Shown here piece by piece: positions 46,243-56,735 of a DNA stretch of 64,000 nt. Positions within the stretch are counted from its first letter, which is position 1; the number at the start of each line of letters is the position of its first letter. Source of the stretch: Bacillota bacterium. GTDB lineage: Bacteria; Bacillota_E; Sulfobacillia; Sulfobacillales; JAIMBI01. The notes beneath the pieces were generated by a model. The model saw only the letters and a list, made by a program, of their open reading frames with translations, was not told where the DNA came from and ran no database searches. Made by a program: the position numbers and the translations under genes. The stretch covers positions 1-64,000 of the forward strand of contig JAKARZ010000001.1 of the NCBI GenBank assembly GCA_021828405.1. Reading direction: 5' to 3'.

Positions 46243-47831
46243 GCCCCGGCGCGCACCAGCGTACGCCACCCCTGGCCCGCCACCTGGCGGAGGTAGTGCA
46301 CCTCCTCCGGCCCAAGCCGCCACATGAGCACCCCGTATGCCACCAGTCCCGCGGCCATGACCGCGACGAGGTCCGCCCCCTGCCACCACCCCACCCGGCC
46401 TGCCGTGGGCACGAGGCCAATGGTAGCATGGTAGCCCACGTACAGGACCGCGGCCATCACCGCACCGCCCCCGAGGGCTTTGCCCACGGTGGCCAAGAGC
46501 CGCAGGCCGCCCAAGGGTCCCACGCGCCGCCGGAGTCGCCAGAGCATCACGCCGGTGAACACCCACTGGGCAATGGACGTGCCCAGCGCCAGGCCGCCCT
46601 GCTTCAAGGGGTGCACCAGCAAGAGATCCGCCACGATGTTGACCGCCACGGAAATCAACGCAAACAGCGTCGGCGTCTTCGTGTCCTTCAAGGCAAAGAA
46701 GGCGCGGGGCAAAAGCGCCCCAGCTGCGCTCGCCACCAGCCCGATGCCCAAGAACATCAGCGCAAAGGCGGTGCCAGCGGTCGCCGTGGCGGTGAACGCC
46801 CCTCGCTGAAACACCAGCCGGACGAACGGCGCCGCCAGCACGATGACGGTGGCGGCCACGGGCACGGTGACCAGCGTGAGCACGCCCAGCGAGCGACGCA
46901 CGGCCGAAACGAACCCGGGCTGGTCGCCCCGCGCGGTGAAGCGCGACAGCGTGGGATACAAAACCGTCACTAGGGCGGTGACAAACAGGGAGAGCAGGAG
47001 GCCGTTCACCAGGAGCGCGTAGTTCAGGTCAGACAGGCTGCCACTTTTCAAGCTCGAGGCCAAAAGCCGGTCCACGATGAACCCCGCCTGCGCCACGAAG
47101 GTTGACAGAAACACCGGCAGCACCATGATCGCCATGCGCCGCAGATCCGGATGCCGGACGTCGAGGCGTGGATGGAACCGAAAGCCAGCGCGGCGCAGCG
47201 CGACCCCCTGCACCACCACATAGGACGCGCCGCCCACAAACGACCCCACCGCCGCCGCGAAGATGGACCAATGCGAGGCCAGGAGGGCAATGGCCGCGAT
47301 GAGAATCAGGTTCTGGGGAATCCCGACGGCCGCCGGGGCCGCGAAGCGGCGCTCCGCCTGCAGAATGCCTTCCTGCACCCCGGCCAGCGCAATGAACAGC
47401 AACGCGGGCAGCATGATCCACGTAAGCTGGAGCGTCAGGATGATCTGGGGGCGCGACAGGCACGCCCGCGATACAAACCCAGGAGCATACAGCGGCAACA
47501 CCGGCAACGCCGTGGCAAATCCGACGGCCAGCAACACCAGAAGCGCCAAAAATAACGTGGTCAGCACCGTGTTGGCGAAGGCAAACGCCTGGGTCTGGCC
47601 GTCCCGCTCGCGCACTTCCGTGTAGAGGGGGATGAAGCTGGTGGCGAGCGCGCTGCGGAGCCCCGCAAACAGCACGCTTGGGTAGACCGTGGCAGCAACG
47701 TAGCTGTCGGTCAGGCACGTGGCCCCGTAGACATCCGCCAGCACCAGTGTGCGGGCAAAGCCGGTGACCTTGCTCACCAGCGTGATCCCCGCCACCAGCC
47801 CCGTGGCCTTGGCCACCTCTCTCCCGGTCAA
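46239..47831 (-). CDS. murJ: MurJ/MviN-type lipid flippase
   Basis: A membrane protein of about 530 residues with fourteen hydrophobic segments. MviN features are GITLVSKVTGFARTLVLADVYG in helix 1, reduced here to the SKVTGFARTL pattern, FIPLYTEVRERDG after helix 2, and a long C-terminal half with ALKDTKTPT. MurJ flips the peptidoglycan precursor lipid II. Here it is coupled to a GT2 gene, so it may serve a polysaccharide intermediate instead. TTG at 47831 with AAGGAG upstream is the best start; ATG 47918 is an alternative with a weaker site. Confidence 0.82.
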   Translation of the reverse strand: MTGREVAKATGLVAGITLVSKVTGFARTLVLADVYGATCLTDSYVAATVYPSVLFAGLRSALATSFIPLYTEVRERDGQTQAFAFANTVLTTLFLALLVLLAVGFATALPVLPLYAPGFVSRACLSRPQIILTLQLTWIMLPALLFIALAGVQEGILQAERRFAAPAAVGIPQNLILIAAIALLASHWSIFAAAVGSFVGGASYVVVQGVALRRAGFRFHPRLDVRHPDLRRMAIMVLPVFLSTFVAQAGFIVDRLLASSLKSGSLSDLNYALLVNGLLLSLFVTALVTVLYPTLSRFTARGDQPGFVSAVRRSLGVLTLVTVPVAATVIVLAAPFVRLVFQRGAFTATATAGTAFALMFLGIGLVASAAGALLPRAFFALKDTKTPTLFALISVAVNIVADLLLVHPLKQGGLALGTSIAQWVFTGVMLWRLRRRVGPLGGLRLLATVGKALGGGAVMAAVLYVGYHATIGLVPTAGRVGWWQGADLVAVMAAGLVAYGVLMWRLGPEEVHYLRQVAGQGWRTLVRAGA

Positions 47832-48470
47832 CCGCTCACTCCTTGCTGGCCGCCTCCGGCCGCGGCGGTCTTGCCGCCGATGATAGCGCGCGGCGGTCCG
47901 GAACGCCACGCGGCTCATCGCCTCACGCGTGCCACCCGGCCACCTGCAGCACGCGCCGCGCGGTCTTTGGCGCATGGGCCCCCCATCGTGGTGGCGTCCT
48001 GCTTGATCGTTTGGGCCTCGACCCGCAGCGCCTGGTCTCAATTAGTCAGCGGTACTTGGGCCGCAAGCCGGCAACCCCCGCCGCCTGGTACGGGGCCACC
48101 CAACGGCGCAGGGTCTGGGGAGACAGCGGCTCGGGACCGCCCTCTGAGTGAGCCTCACCACCCAGCAACGAAGGGGTCGAGTTGTCGGCGGCCGGGCAAG
48201 CCGGTCACTAGGCGCCCAGCACGGACACCGCATCGTGGACGCACCGCGGGTCAGGTAGGTGGTCCACGGGGAACTCGCGTGAGGCTGGTTCGGTCACTCG
48301 TGGCTCGCCCCGGCGCCCGGCCATCTGTCGCGACGTGAGCGTCTTGCGCCCCGGACGCCCACACCAGCAGGGCGCGCCCACCGGGCGCCGTCTATTTCAG
48401 GCCGCATTACGCCGGCAGCTACAGGTTCCCATCGGGAACAACCCGAAAAGGAGAGCGGTCGACAATCAAC
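47832..48470. other. Gap upstream of the flippase, no gene supported
   Basis: About 640 bases with fragments open in several frames but no ribosome site and no recognisable domain. One frame reads SISQRYLGRKPATPAAWYG near 48040-48095, which may be the remnant of a decayed gene. The left edge should contain the murJ promoter; I could not place it. Confidence 0.3.
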
Positions 48471-48489
48471 GCAGGGAGGTGATGCTCGA

Positions 48490-49178
48490 TGACACGGCAA
48501 CAGTACGATGCGGAGTTTAAGACCCGAGGCGTCGACATGGGGGCCCGGCAGACGAAGCTGCCAGTGTGATCGCCGAGGAGCGCAGCGTACCCCCCAAGAC
48601 CCGGTCTGTATCACTGGATGGAGGCGACCCGCCAGCACCCAGCCGCGCCGTTCCTGGGCCACCGCCATCTCAGCGCCGCCGACCAGCGAATGCGAGACTT
48701 GGAGCAGGCGGTGCGCGATCCTAAGAAGCCCAAACGGCCAGAAGTAAAGTTGGCGTTCACTGACGATTGCCGCTTCCGCTTCTCGGTCACGAAGATGTGT
48801 CAGGTGCGACAGGTATCTCCAAGCGGGTGTCCCGCGTGGGCGCCGCCACGGCGTCCCCCCCTATGCCGGCCACGGCCTACCCCGGGCGGACAACGTGCTC
48901 GCATGACGCAGGACTGGATCGTAACGGCGTTAGCTCGTGCCGGTCGGGGGCCTCTACCCTCCGCGTGCGGAAGTCCATACGCCGCCGCAGCGTACCACGC
49001 CCGCCCGGCCCGCTGCGGCATAACCCCACGCATGGGCCACGGCGGGGATAACGCCTGCACCGAGTCCTCGTGGACGGCGATCTTTGAGTGCATCGAGATC
49101 TTCTACAATCGGTACCGGCTCCACAGCACTCTGGGCTGCCGGACGCCGCAGGAGACGGCCGCCGTCCTGAGTCCCTAA
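48490..49178 (+). pseudogene. Decayed IS3-family transposase
   Basis: The start preserves an IS3 OrfA-like MTRQQYDAEFKTRGVD after a GGGAGGTGATG site. The end preserves the OrfB catalytic segment GDNACTESSWTAIFECIEIF followed by YNRYRLHSTLGCRTP. Between them the sequence has lost most of the core and changes frame several times. It is a relic with no function. Confidence 0.7.
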
Positions 49179-49480
49179 GGGATGCCTTCCCACTTTCGGC
49201 TGTCCACGATCTTGACTTAAATCCAATGGCCCTGTTCCTTAAGACTAAAGGCTGACCCAATCATGGCCACTTGACCGTTGTGTCCCAGTTTTCGTTGCCA
49301 GACGCTGTCTGCCAAGTCAGACGGTGTCGTTTCGCGAGTTTCTGGCCCCTGACTAACACGACGGGTTGCGAGTGAAAGATGAGAACGTGGTTCTGGTTCA
49401 GCCCAGATTGGTGAAGGTGCAGCGACGGACGCGATTAACTCGCAAACACGGCCCAAACCTCTGGAAGGATGGTGAATCTC
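49179..49480. other. Gap before the lipoprotein gene
   Basis: About 300 bases with no gene. GC content is lower here than elsewhere (for instance TCCTTAAGACTAAAGG at 49235-49250), consistent with recently acquired or decayed DNA. Confidence 0.3.
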
Positions 49481-50512
49481 GTGCGTGGGTTGCGGTTGTC
49501 GGTGTTCCTAACCAGCGTGTTGCTCTTGACCGCTTGCTCGGCCTTTTCGACCCCTTCGTCCAAGAGCCCTGCCGCCAAGCCGCCCACGGCCAGTGCTTCT
49601 CCTCCCCCACCTGGCCTTTGGGTTAGCGATTTGCACACGAACACTGTTACCGACTTCGAGGCACCACCCGCCGCCCACCCTCGCATCACAATCACCGCGG
49701 GTGTCGGCGACCCCGACGCGCTAGCGTTTGACGCCAACGGCGATCTCTGGGTCGCCGAAGGGGCAAGTCCACCCAGGATTGTTGAATATCGCGGAGGATC
49801 CGTCGTTCATAACGCCGCACCTGTCGCCCAAATTACCAACTTTGGCGGTGTCATTTCTCCCGAGGGCTTAGCGTTCGACAGTCACGGCAATCTGTGGATC
49901 GCGGGTGGGACGGCGGTCGAAGAATACCTGGCGGCGGGGCTGCCTTCCAATCCTCAGCCAGCTCGCATCTGGTCCGATGAGACCCATGGGCTGCCATTGG
50001 ATGGGCCCGACGCCTTGGCGTTTGATCCTCACGGAAATCTCTGGGTCGCGAGCTATGACAATCGGGTCTTGCTTGAGTTCGCGGCCGCATCTCTGACCAA
50101 GTCTCATCCGGCCCCGCTACACATCCTTCAATTGCCCTCCGGGGATTCCCCGCTGGACATTGCGTTTGATCCCAACGGAAACCTTTGGGTGGCCTGCACC
50201 AACGATTCCATTTACGAATTCGGTGCGTCATCGCTCGGTCGAACCACCACGCCGCGTGCCACCATCAACTTGAGCAGTCTCATCAGCGGTGGGGTGCCGG
50301 GCATAGCTTTTGACCAGACCGGCAACCTGTTTGCAAGCGCCGTCGGATCCAGCCCCGCCGGTAACCCTGAAGGAGTTGTTTACAAGTTTCTTGCCTCCAC
50401 TTTGGGAACAACGGATGTGCCCAGCGCCACCCTAGTGGCCAGCTCCAGTCAAAACCCAGGAACTTGGGCACTCGCCCTATATCCTGTCCCAACGGGAACC
50501 GGCCTTCCCTAA
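49481..50512 (+). CDS. NHL/beta-propeller lipoprotein
   Basis: A lipoprotein of about 343 residues. A short basic start, a hydrophobic segment and LLLTAC give Cys19 as the lipidation site, followed by a Pro/Ser/Ala linker. Residues about 45-335 contain five or six repeats of the form LAFDxxGNLWVAx, a propeller of the NHL/SMP-30-like kind used for ligand binding or scaffolding at the cell surface. An ATG at 49469 is in frame, but GTG 49481 sits better behind GGAAGGA. It is flanked by IS relics on both sides and has a lower GC than the glycosyltransferases, so it may be acquired. Confidence 0.8.
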   Translation: MRGLRLSVFLTSVLLLTACSAFSTPSSKSPAAKPPTASASPPPPGLWVSDLHTNTVTDFEAPPAAHPRITITAGVGDPDALAFDANGDLWVAEGASPPRIVEYRGGSVVHNAAPVAQITNFGGVISPEGLAFDSHGNLWIAGGTAVEEYLAAGLPSNPQPARIWSDETHGLPLDGPDALAFDPHGNLWVASYDNRVLLEFAAASLTKSHPAPLHILQLPSGDSPLDIAFDPNGNLWVACTNDSIYEFGASSLGRTTTPRATINLSSLISGGVPGIAFDQTGNLFASAVGSSPAGNPEGVVYKFLASTLGTTDVPSATLVASSSQNPGTWALALYPVPTGTGLP

Positions 50513-50579
50513 CGAGTCCCGTCACGATAGTTAACCAGAAGGCAACGGCATTGGATAGGTGGGTGCCGGAGGACCCCGA

Positions 50580-51480
50580 CAGTTTGGGACTGAAACGGGT
50601 TCGTCGCGAGGCATTAACGGATGGTCGCGGCCGCCGTGGGAATTCGGGCCCGGTGAACGGCTTTGAGTGGAAATACCACGACCTCTCGCCGCTTGGCGGC
50701 GGCCTCCGACGCGAGGCGCTTACACCGGCGGCATCGGGTGGTCGCGGAGGTCACCGGGATCGACTGGGCGGCGATTCGCCGCGGCCCGGCCAACGTGGAC
50801 CATCCAGCCCGCAGGGCGCCCACGGCGTCCGGGCGGGGGCCGCAAGGCCTTGACGGTCGACGACCCGACGCTCCGGGACGCGTTGCTCGCCCTGGTCGAA
50901 CCGACGACCCGGGGCGACCCGGAATCGCCGTTGCGGTAGACATGCAAGAGTGGCGCCCAGTTGGCCGCGGCTCTCCAGCAGCCAGGCCACCCCGTGAATC
51001 CCTCCACCGTGGGCCGCCTGCGGCACGGGGCCGGCCTCGGTCTCCAAGCCCCGCGCAAGACCCTCGAAGGACGGACCCAACATCCCGACCGATGCGCCAT
51101 GCCACTACACTGCGAACCGGACCGCCGCGGCCCAACCCGCCCTCCCCCCCGTGATCCCGGGCAACGCCCACGACACCGCCCCATGCACCGTCGCATCCAT
51201 CCGTGGGCGGGGGACCGACCGGGGCCGAACCCAATATCCCAAGGCGCTGGAAACCACCGATACCGGGTACGGTTGTGGAAGACGGAACGCCAACGCTTGG
51301 CCACGGACACGAGACGGACCATCCAGGTGAGCCCTCTGGCCCCGGGCACCAGCCAGGGGAACATCGAGGATCGGCTGTTCAGCGTCCTCAGCCGGACCTG
51401 GCGCGGCCCGCCGCTCACCGGATTCGAAACACTGGTCCCGTGTATTGCGCAGGCATCGAGGGGCTGCACGAGTCGCTCCA
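50580..51480 (+). pseudogene. Decayed ISAzo13-family transposase
   Basis: Recognisable pieces in several frames are GGGRKALTVDDPTLRDALLA and LVEPTTRGDPESPLRW (50830-50940), then ALQQPGHPVNPSTVGRL and RKTLEGRTQHPDRCA (50965-51100), and finally a C-terminal IEDRLFSVLSRTWRGPPLTG (51360-51420). These match the order of domains in ISAzo13 transposases. At least three frame changes make it inactive. Confidence 0.72.
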
Positions 51481-51593
51481 GACCGTGGTCAAGACTTTTA
51501 GGCAAGCACGAGCTAAGAACACATCGTGGCGGTAATACCGTCGCTGCCCAGGAGGCCCTGGGTTTCCCATCGGTTTTCCATCTGCGGGCCCGA

Positions 51594-52997
51594 TCAGTGG
51601 GCGCCCCGCTGCTGCAGCACGACCGGGATAGTGCGCAGGAGAATCTTCAGATCCAGCAGCAGCGACCAGCGATCGATGTACTCGATGTCGAGGGCCACCC
51701 ACTGCTGAAAATCCTGGATCTCGTTGCGTCCCGAAACCTGCCACAGCCCGGTGATCCCGGGCCGCACGGAGAGGCGCTTGCGGGATCGTTCACCGTACTG
51801 TGTCACTTCTTCCGGAAGCGCGGGACGCGGGCCCACCAAGCTCATCTGTCCCCCCAGCACATTGAAAAGCTGCGGCAATTCATCCAGCGACAGCCGCCGC
51901 AACGCACGGCCGGTTGGCGTCACGCGGGGATCGTCCGGCACCTTGAATACGGGACCCGACATGATGTTCAGGTGTCGAAGCTGATCCTGCTGGCGCTCCG
52001 CGTCGGGCACCATCGTTCGAAACTTGTAGCACCAAAACTCGCGGCCGTTCAATCCGACGCGGCGCTGGCGAAACAGCACGGGCCATCGGGGTTCGCGCCG
52101 CTTCAGCACGATGGCGATGCCCACCAAGAGCGGTGACAGCACCACGGTCAGCACCAGCGCCCCAACGAAGTCAATCATCCGCTTGATGACCCACCGCGCG
52201 GTGGGGTGCGCGGGCGAAGGATTCACCACCAGCACGGAGTTCCCATAGAAGTTGTAAAGCTGAGAGCGGCTGGCCATGGCGCCCACCTCGTCAAGGAGGA
52301 GCCGCACCTCTTTGCCCTGCACCTCCGCCAAGCGAACCGCGCCCCGCAGCACCTGGTCATCCAACGGGAGCGCCAAGACGACCGAGTCCACCACCCGCGT
52401 CTCCAGCCACTCGGCCAACTGCGCGAGCGCCCACTGGCCTGCGCTGTCGTCGCCGAGCGGCACCGGGGCCAGGGCGGCCACCCCCATCCCGGCTTCGGGC
52501 ACGCCATTTAGGGTTTCGCGAAACACGTTCAGCCGCGACGGATAGCCGATCAGGACAAGCTGCCGATGGTCGGCGCCCGCACGCCGAAAGCGCGCCAGAC
52601 TCACTTTGGTGGCCGTATGCACGATGCTTTGCAGCACAAGCGCCGTGAGGGGCCACAGGACGAAAATCAGGCGGGAAAACCAGGTGGCCTTTAGCGCAAA
52701 CACCAGCACCGCGACACCCGCGCCCAGCTCCACGTTGGCCAGCAACAGCATAGCCAACTCGGCCGGCAACTGGTTCCACCGGCGGCTGTAGCCGCGAAAA
52801 TTTAGCTTCAGGCCCAGCCAGGCCGCTCCAAGCACCAATAGCGACCAACTGAAATAAAAACCGAGGAGTTGAACCGTGGCCAGGCGGGGATTGAACTGAA
52901 AATAAAAGTGCACCACCAGCAGGTAAGCCACGTAAGCCATGCCGGTGTCAACCAACACGGACAATTCATCCCAGCGATCGGTCACCGCCTTGAACAT
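51594..52997 (-). CDS. Polyprenyl-phosphate sugar-1-phosphate transferase (initiating)
   Basis: A 467-residue enzyme that starts polysaccharide synthesis by moving a sugar-1-phosphate from a UDP-sugar to undecaprenyl phosphate. Four or five N-terminal membrane segments precede a CoA-binding-like soluble domain (residues about 140-260). A further membrane helix and the C-terminal bacterial sugar transferase domain follow ([67 protein letters not shown]). This layout matches WcaJ/EpsE/CpsE proteins. ATG 52997 has GGGGGGCGA upstream and a TATAAT 30 bases away. A second such enzyme starts beyond the right edge. Confidence 0.9.
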   Translation of the reverse strand: MFKAVTDRWDELSVLVDTGMAYVAYLLVVHFYFQFNPRLATVQLLGFYFSWSLLVLGAAWLGLKLNFRGYSRRWNQLPAELAMLLLANVELGAGVAVLVFALKATWFSRLIFVLWPLTALVLQSIVHTATKVSLARFRRAGADHRQLVLIGYPSRLNVFRETLNGVPEAGMGVAALAPVPLGDDSAGQWALAQLAEWLETRVVDSVVLALPLDDQVLRGAVRLAEVQGKEVRLLLDEVGAMASRSQLYNFYGNSVLVVNPSPAHPTARWVIKRMIDFVGALVLTVVLSPLLVGIAIVLKRREPRWPVLFRQRRVGLNGREFWCYKFRTMVPDAERQQDQLRHLNIMSGPVFKVPDDPRVTPTGRALRRLSLDELPQLFNVLGGQMSLVGPRPALPEEVTQYGERSRKRLSVRPGITGLWQVSGRNEIQDFQQWVALDIEYIDRWSLLLDLKILLRTIPVVLQQRGAH

Positions 52998-53024
52998 ACT
53001 TCGCCCCCCGGCCGAAAGTGCTTC

Positions 53025-53030
53025 ATTATA
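53025..53030 (-). promoter_or_regulatory. -10 box of the initiating transferase gene
   Basis: TATAAT on the minus strand, 28 bases before the ATG. No good -35 lies at 17 bases; TTGACC occurs 27 bases upstream, too far for ordinary sigma-A spacing. Confidence 0.5.
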
Positions 53031-53075
53031 ACCCGTGGCGCCGAGCCTGGCTACGGAGGTCAACCAGCGCGGCAC

Positions 53076-53147
53076 GGTAACGTCAAGGTCTCAGCCGGTT
53101 TGCAGCGGAGACGACCACGTGAAGTGCTGCACGAAGCGAGGAGGAAC
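53076..53147 (+). repeat. Solo end fragment of the DUF4338/ISAs1-like element
   Basis: These 72 bases match the left end of the element at 61689 almost base for base (GGTAACGTCAAGGTC at the start, GTGAAGTGCTGCACGAAGCG near the end), and match a third copy at 32802-32873 in reverse. The rest of the element is absent here. Confidence 0.75.
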
Positions 53148-53266
53148 CGCGCACGACCGCCGCGTGGGACCGCCTCGCCCCTCCCTTGAAAAATAGGTGG
53201 GACGTACTACCGCTAGTGGGGTCCCGATCTCCGATACACAACCGGTAGCGGCGACTGGCGGCGCGG

Positions 53267-54450
53267 TCAGCCGGCCGCCGGGACCCGGGGTGCGAGGGTC
53301 ACGTCGTACCCCAACGCCTCGAGGCGCCGCGTTTCCCGCCGCACCACCGCCGCGCGGTCCCGCTGGTCGCAGGAGTCCGCGCCGAGGTCCTGGTAGACCG
53401 TGTCCGGGGTCCGGAGACTGTGGTAGGCCACCACCAGAAGGTGGCGCCCCGTCGCCACCGCCGCCCGTGGCTGGCCCCGGCGCCCGGCCAAGCGGTGATA
53501 CACGGCCCCGAGATACGTCCGCGTCCGTCCCGCCGCCTGGCCGGCTTCCCCCACGACGGGGCGGAGCGTCTTACTCCCCTTGCGGACGGGGGCCGCGTGC
53601 GCGTGGCCGCCACTCTGGCGCTGGCCGGGACTCAACCCCGCCCACGAGACAAACTGCGGGGCGGACGGAAACCGTTGCCTGTCCGTGCCACATTCGGCGA
53701 CAATGGTCTCGGCGACCCGACGCCCCACCCCCGGAATGGTTGCCAGGCGGGTGAGGGCGTCCTCAACATTGGCGAGGCGCTGGGCGATTTCTCGGCTGAG
53801 CGCCGCGACTTCGGTCTCGAGAAACGTCAGATGCTGGAGTTGCCAGCCCAGGAGAAACTGTTGGTGGGCGCCCACGAGGCCGCGGAGCGCCCGCGTCCAG
53901 GCGGCTCGGTCGGCCCGCACTCGGCGGTCCACCAACGTCACCAACCGCTCGGGGTCGGTTTCCCCGTCGGCCAGGGCTTGCAGGATCCGCGTCCCGGACT
54001 GGCCCAGCACATCGCTCACCAGGGGGCTCAGCTTGATGTTGGCGCCTTCCCGCCCCTTCTGGATGCGGTTGACCTCGCTCGTGTGGGCCTGAATGAGGCT
54101 CTTGCGGTAGCGCACCAGCTCGCGCAGCTCCCGCTGCGGGCGGGCCGGGATGTAGCTCCCCTTCAGGACGCCCACCTTCAACAGCGACGCGATCCACTGG
54201 CTGTCCTGGACATCGGTCTTCCGCCCCGGCATCCCGCGGATCTGCTGGGGGTTCACCACCAGCACGGCCGCGAACGCGAATTGCTCCAGCACGTTGTAAA
54301 TGGGCTTCCCGTACACCCCCGTGGCTTCCATGGCCACGTGCGTGACGCCCGCCGCCGTCAGCCAGTCCGCCAACGCCAGCAGGTCGTCGGTCAGCGTGCC
54401 AAACGAGCGCGTCTCGGTCGTGGCGGGCGTGAACACCGTCGCCACGTCAG
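53267..54450 (-). pseudogene. 5'-truncated IS110-family transposase
   Basis: About 390 residues of an IS110 transposase remain in one frame. TVFTP and ETRSFGTLTDDLLALADWL are followed by THVAMEATGVYGKPIYNVL (first DEDD part) and VVNPQQIRGMPGRKTDVQD. The C-terminal Transposase_20 domain has IPGVGRRVAETIVAECG and FVSWAGLSPG. The first 20 or so residues with the initial catalytic Asp are missing, cut at the junction with an IS630 relic. There is therefore no start codon of its own, and the apparent long frame upstream is antisense to IS630. Confidence 0.82.
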
Positions 54451-54463
54451 CGAGGCCGATAGC

Positions 54464-55497
54464 ATGTACCTGGACCGGTTGGTCCGTTCCCGGACCGCTC
54501 CCGTCCGGACCGTGACGCGCGCCCGGATTCTCACGGCGTATGTCGCCGGCGCCAGTGGTCCCGCGATTGCTCGTGACCTCGGTGTGCCCCTGCCAACGGT
54601 GATGCGGTGTGTCAAGAAGGCGTTGGCCCTGGGGCCCCGCCGGGCGCTCGAGGATTTGCCCCGGGCGGGACGCCCGCCCCGCATTACCGCGGCGGCCCGG
54701 GCGTGGATCGTGAGCCTGGCGTGTCAGCAACCCAAGGATCTGGGCTGGGCCTCCGAGTTCTGGACCCAAGGCCTGCTCGCCCGCTACGTGCGCGAACACG
54801 CCGCAGCGGCCGGCCATCCCAGTGCGGGGCAGATCCAGCAGGGGACCCTCTCGAAGCTGTTGGCCGCACAGGGCTTGCACCCGCATCGGGTGCCGTACGA
54901 CCTCCAACGCAAGGACCCGCACTTGGACGACCAGATGGCGCAGGTCCTGCCCGTGTATCAGCCGGTGACGTTTGCGTTCGACCCCGTGGACCACCGGCCC
55001 ACGGTGCGCTGGTCGTACGACGAACAGCCGGGGATTCAAGCCCTGCGGGCCGTTGCCCCGGACCTCCCGCCGCCCCGACCCGGGCACGGGGGAGCGGGAT
55101 GACGAGTCCCCACGCCTGGGGACCCGCACGCGGCGAGTTCGTGGAGTGGTTACCAGCGCTGGACGCGCAGTACGACGCTCAGGTCACGATGCAGGTGGTG
55201 CTCGACCACCATTCCGCCCCCATCTCCCAGGAGACCCGGCGCTACTGGGCCTCCCAGCCCCATCGGTTCGCCTTCGTGTTCACCCCGGTGCACGCCTCCT
55301 GGCTGAATCTCATCAAGATGTTTTTCGCCAAACTGGCGAAGCCGTGTCTGCGGGGGATCCGCGTGGAGTCCGCGGAGGAACTCGAAACCCGCCTCCAGCA
55401 ATACCTGGACGGGGTGAACCAGGACCCGGTCCCGTTTCGGAAGAAGTGGCGCCTGGAGTCCGCGGATCCACCAGATCCACCACCGGATGCTAGTTAG
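54464..55497 (+). pseudogene. Frameshifted IS630-family transposase
   Basis: The first half (54464-55100) encodes LVRSRTAPVRTVTRARIL and a helix-turn-helix, then FAFDPVDHRP and WSYDEQPGIQALRAVAPD with one catalytic acidic residue. A frame change and deletion near 55100-55140 remove the RHGT-type core. The second half keeps VVLDHHSAPISQETRRY, FTPVHASWLNLIKMFFAKL and GIRVESAEELETRLQQYL. The N-terminal dozen residues are also missing at the IS110 junction. Inactive. Confidence 0.82.
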
Positions 55498-55734
55498 GAA
55501 TGGCTCTACTAGACGCCCCGCCACGACCAAGGATTTAGTGGTGGCGGCGAGGTGTGGCTTTTGCGCGCCATGCTTGAGAAGCACACCCGTGCGCTCGGAT
55601 GAAGAGCCCGGTTCCGGATACATTCTGTGGAGTAGGATCTATCGGCCTGGAACCGCACCCGCACAATGAGCGTCCCGCGTCTTGGCCACCTTTTCGCCTC
55701 GCGGCGGCCGCCCGGCCCGGGTGGCCCAACCTGC

Positions 55735-55740
55735 TATAAT
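55735..55740 (+). promoter_or_regulatory. Extended -10 promoter of the uxs operon
   Basis: TGCTATAAT supplies a perfect TATAAT with the TG extension, 32 bases before the ATG of uxs, followed by a GGGGGGA ribosome site. The -35 is not obvious. Confidence 0.65.
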
Positions 55741-55772
55741 GCCGACGATACTGGCGACAGGGGGGACCTCGC

Positions 55773-56735
55773 ATGCCGGATACCGCAGTGATCCTCGGCG
55801 GCGCCGGATTCATGGCCAGCCATTTGGTGGACCGACTGGTGGCCGAGGGACAAAACGCCGTCGTGTTGGACAACTTTTGCACGGGATCCCGCACGAACCT
55901 GGCGAACCACCTTGCGCACCCGGACCGGGTGCGCATTCTTGATCGGGACGTCAGCGAGCCGTTTACAGCCGCGAGCCTCGGGATTGCCGATGCGGCTACG
56001 GTCTATCAGATGGCGTCCCCGGCAAGCCCCGTGCATTATCGGCGGCTCTCGCTGGAAACGCTGACCGCGAACGCGCTCGGCGCGCTGCACGGGCTCCGCC
56101 TCGCCCAGGAGCTGGGCGCCCGCTTTGTGCTGGCGTCTACGTCCGAAGTTTACGGCGACCCGGAGATGTCTCCGCAGTCGGAATCCTACTGGGGGCGCGT
56201 CAACCCCATCGGCGAGCGCGCCTGCTACGACGAGGGCAAGCGGTTTTCCGAAGCCCTCACCATGGAGTGGCATCGGCGCCACGGGCTGGACGTTCGCATC
56301 CTCCGCTTCTTCAACTGCTACGGCCCGCGCATGCAGACGGAGGATGGGCGCGTCGTCCCAAACTTTATTTCGCAGGCCCTGGCGGGCGAGCCGCTCACCG
56401 TGTACGGGGACGGGCGGCAGACGCGCAGCTTCTGCTACGTGTCGGACGAAGTGGATGGCATCTATCGCGCGGCGACCCGGCCCGACCTCGGGGGAATGGT
56501 TTTTAACATCGGCAACCCCGAGGAGCACACGATTCTTGAGTTTGCCCAGATTGTGGCGGATGTGGCGGGGGTTCCGCTCACGACCGTCGGCAAGCCGCTC
56601 CCTTCGGACGACCCCACCCATCGCCGCCCGGACATTGCGCGCGCACGCCATCTGCTGGGCTGGGAGCCCAAGGTGTCGCTCCGCGACGGACTTCGGCGCA
56701 CCATTGCGGAATTTCGGATGCGGACCTCCGCGTGA
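55773..56735 (+). CDS. uxs: UDP-glucuronate decarboxylase (UDP-xylose synthase)
   Basis: A 320-residue extended short-chain dehydrogenase that converts UDP-glucuronate to UDP-xylose with bound NAD+. Diagnostic stretches are ILGGAGFMASHL (NAD site), MASPASPVHY, STSEVYGDPE, then ESYWGRVNPIGERACYDEGK, where the Tyr and Lys are catalytic, and VYGDGRQTRSFCYVSDEVDG. The agreement with the UXS family is close, and its substrate is the product of ugd at 14802. A TATAAT promoter precedes it. The stop overlaps the start of the next epimerase gene. Confidence 0.9.
   Translation: MPDTAVILGGAGFMASHLVDRLVAEGQNAVVLDNFCTGSRTNLANHLAHPDRVRILDRDVSEPFTAASLGIADAATVYQMASPASPVHYRRLSLETLTANALGALHGLRLAQELGARFVLASTSEVYGDPEMSPQSESYWGRVNPIGERACYDEGKRFSEALTMEWHRRHGLDVRILRFFNCYGPRMQTEDGRVVPNFISQALAGEPLTVYGDGRQTRSFCYVSDEVDGIYRAATRPDLGGMVFNIGNPEEHTILEFAQIVADVAGVPLTTVGKPLPSDDPTHRRPDIARARHLLGWEPKVSLRDGLRRTIAEFRMRTSA

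Noticed and set aside
53267..55129. A 620-residue open frame on the minus strand across both IS relics
   Set aside because: The part beyond about 54450 is antisense to the IS630 transposase and has no IS110 similarity. Only the downstream part is a real transposase remnant.
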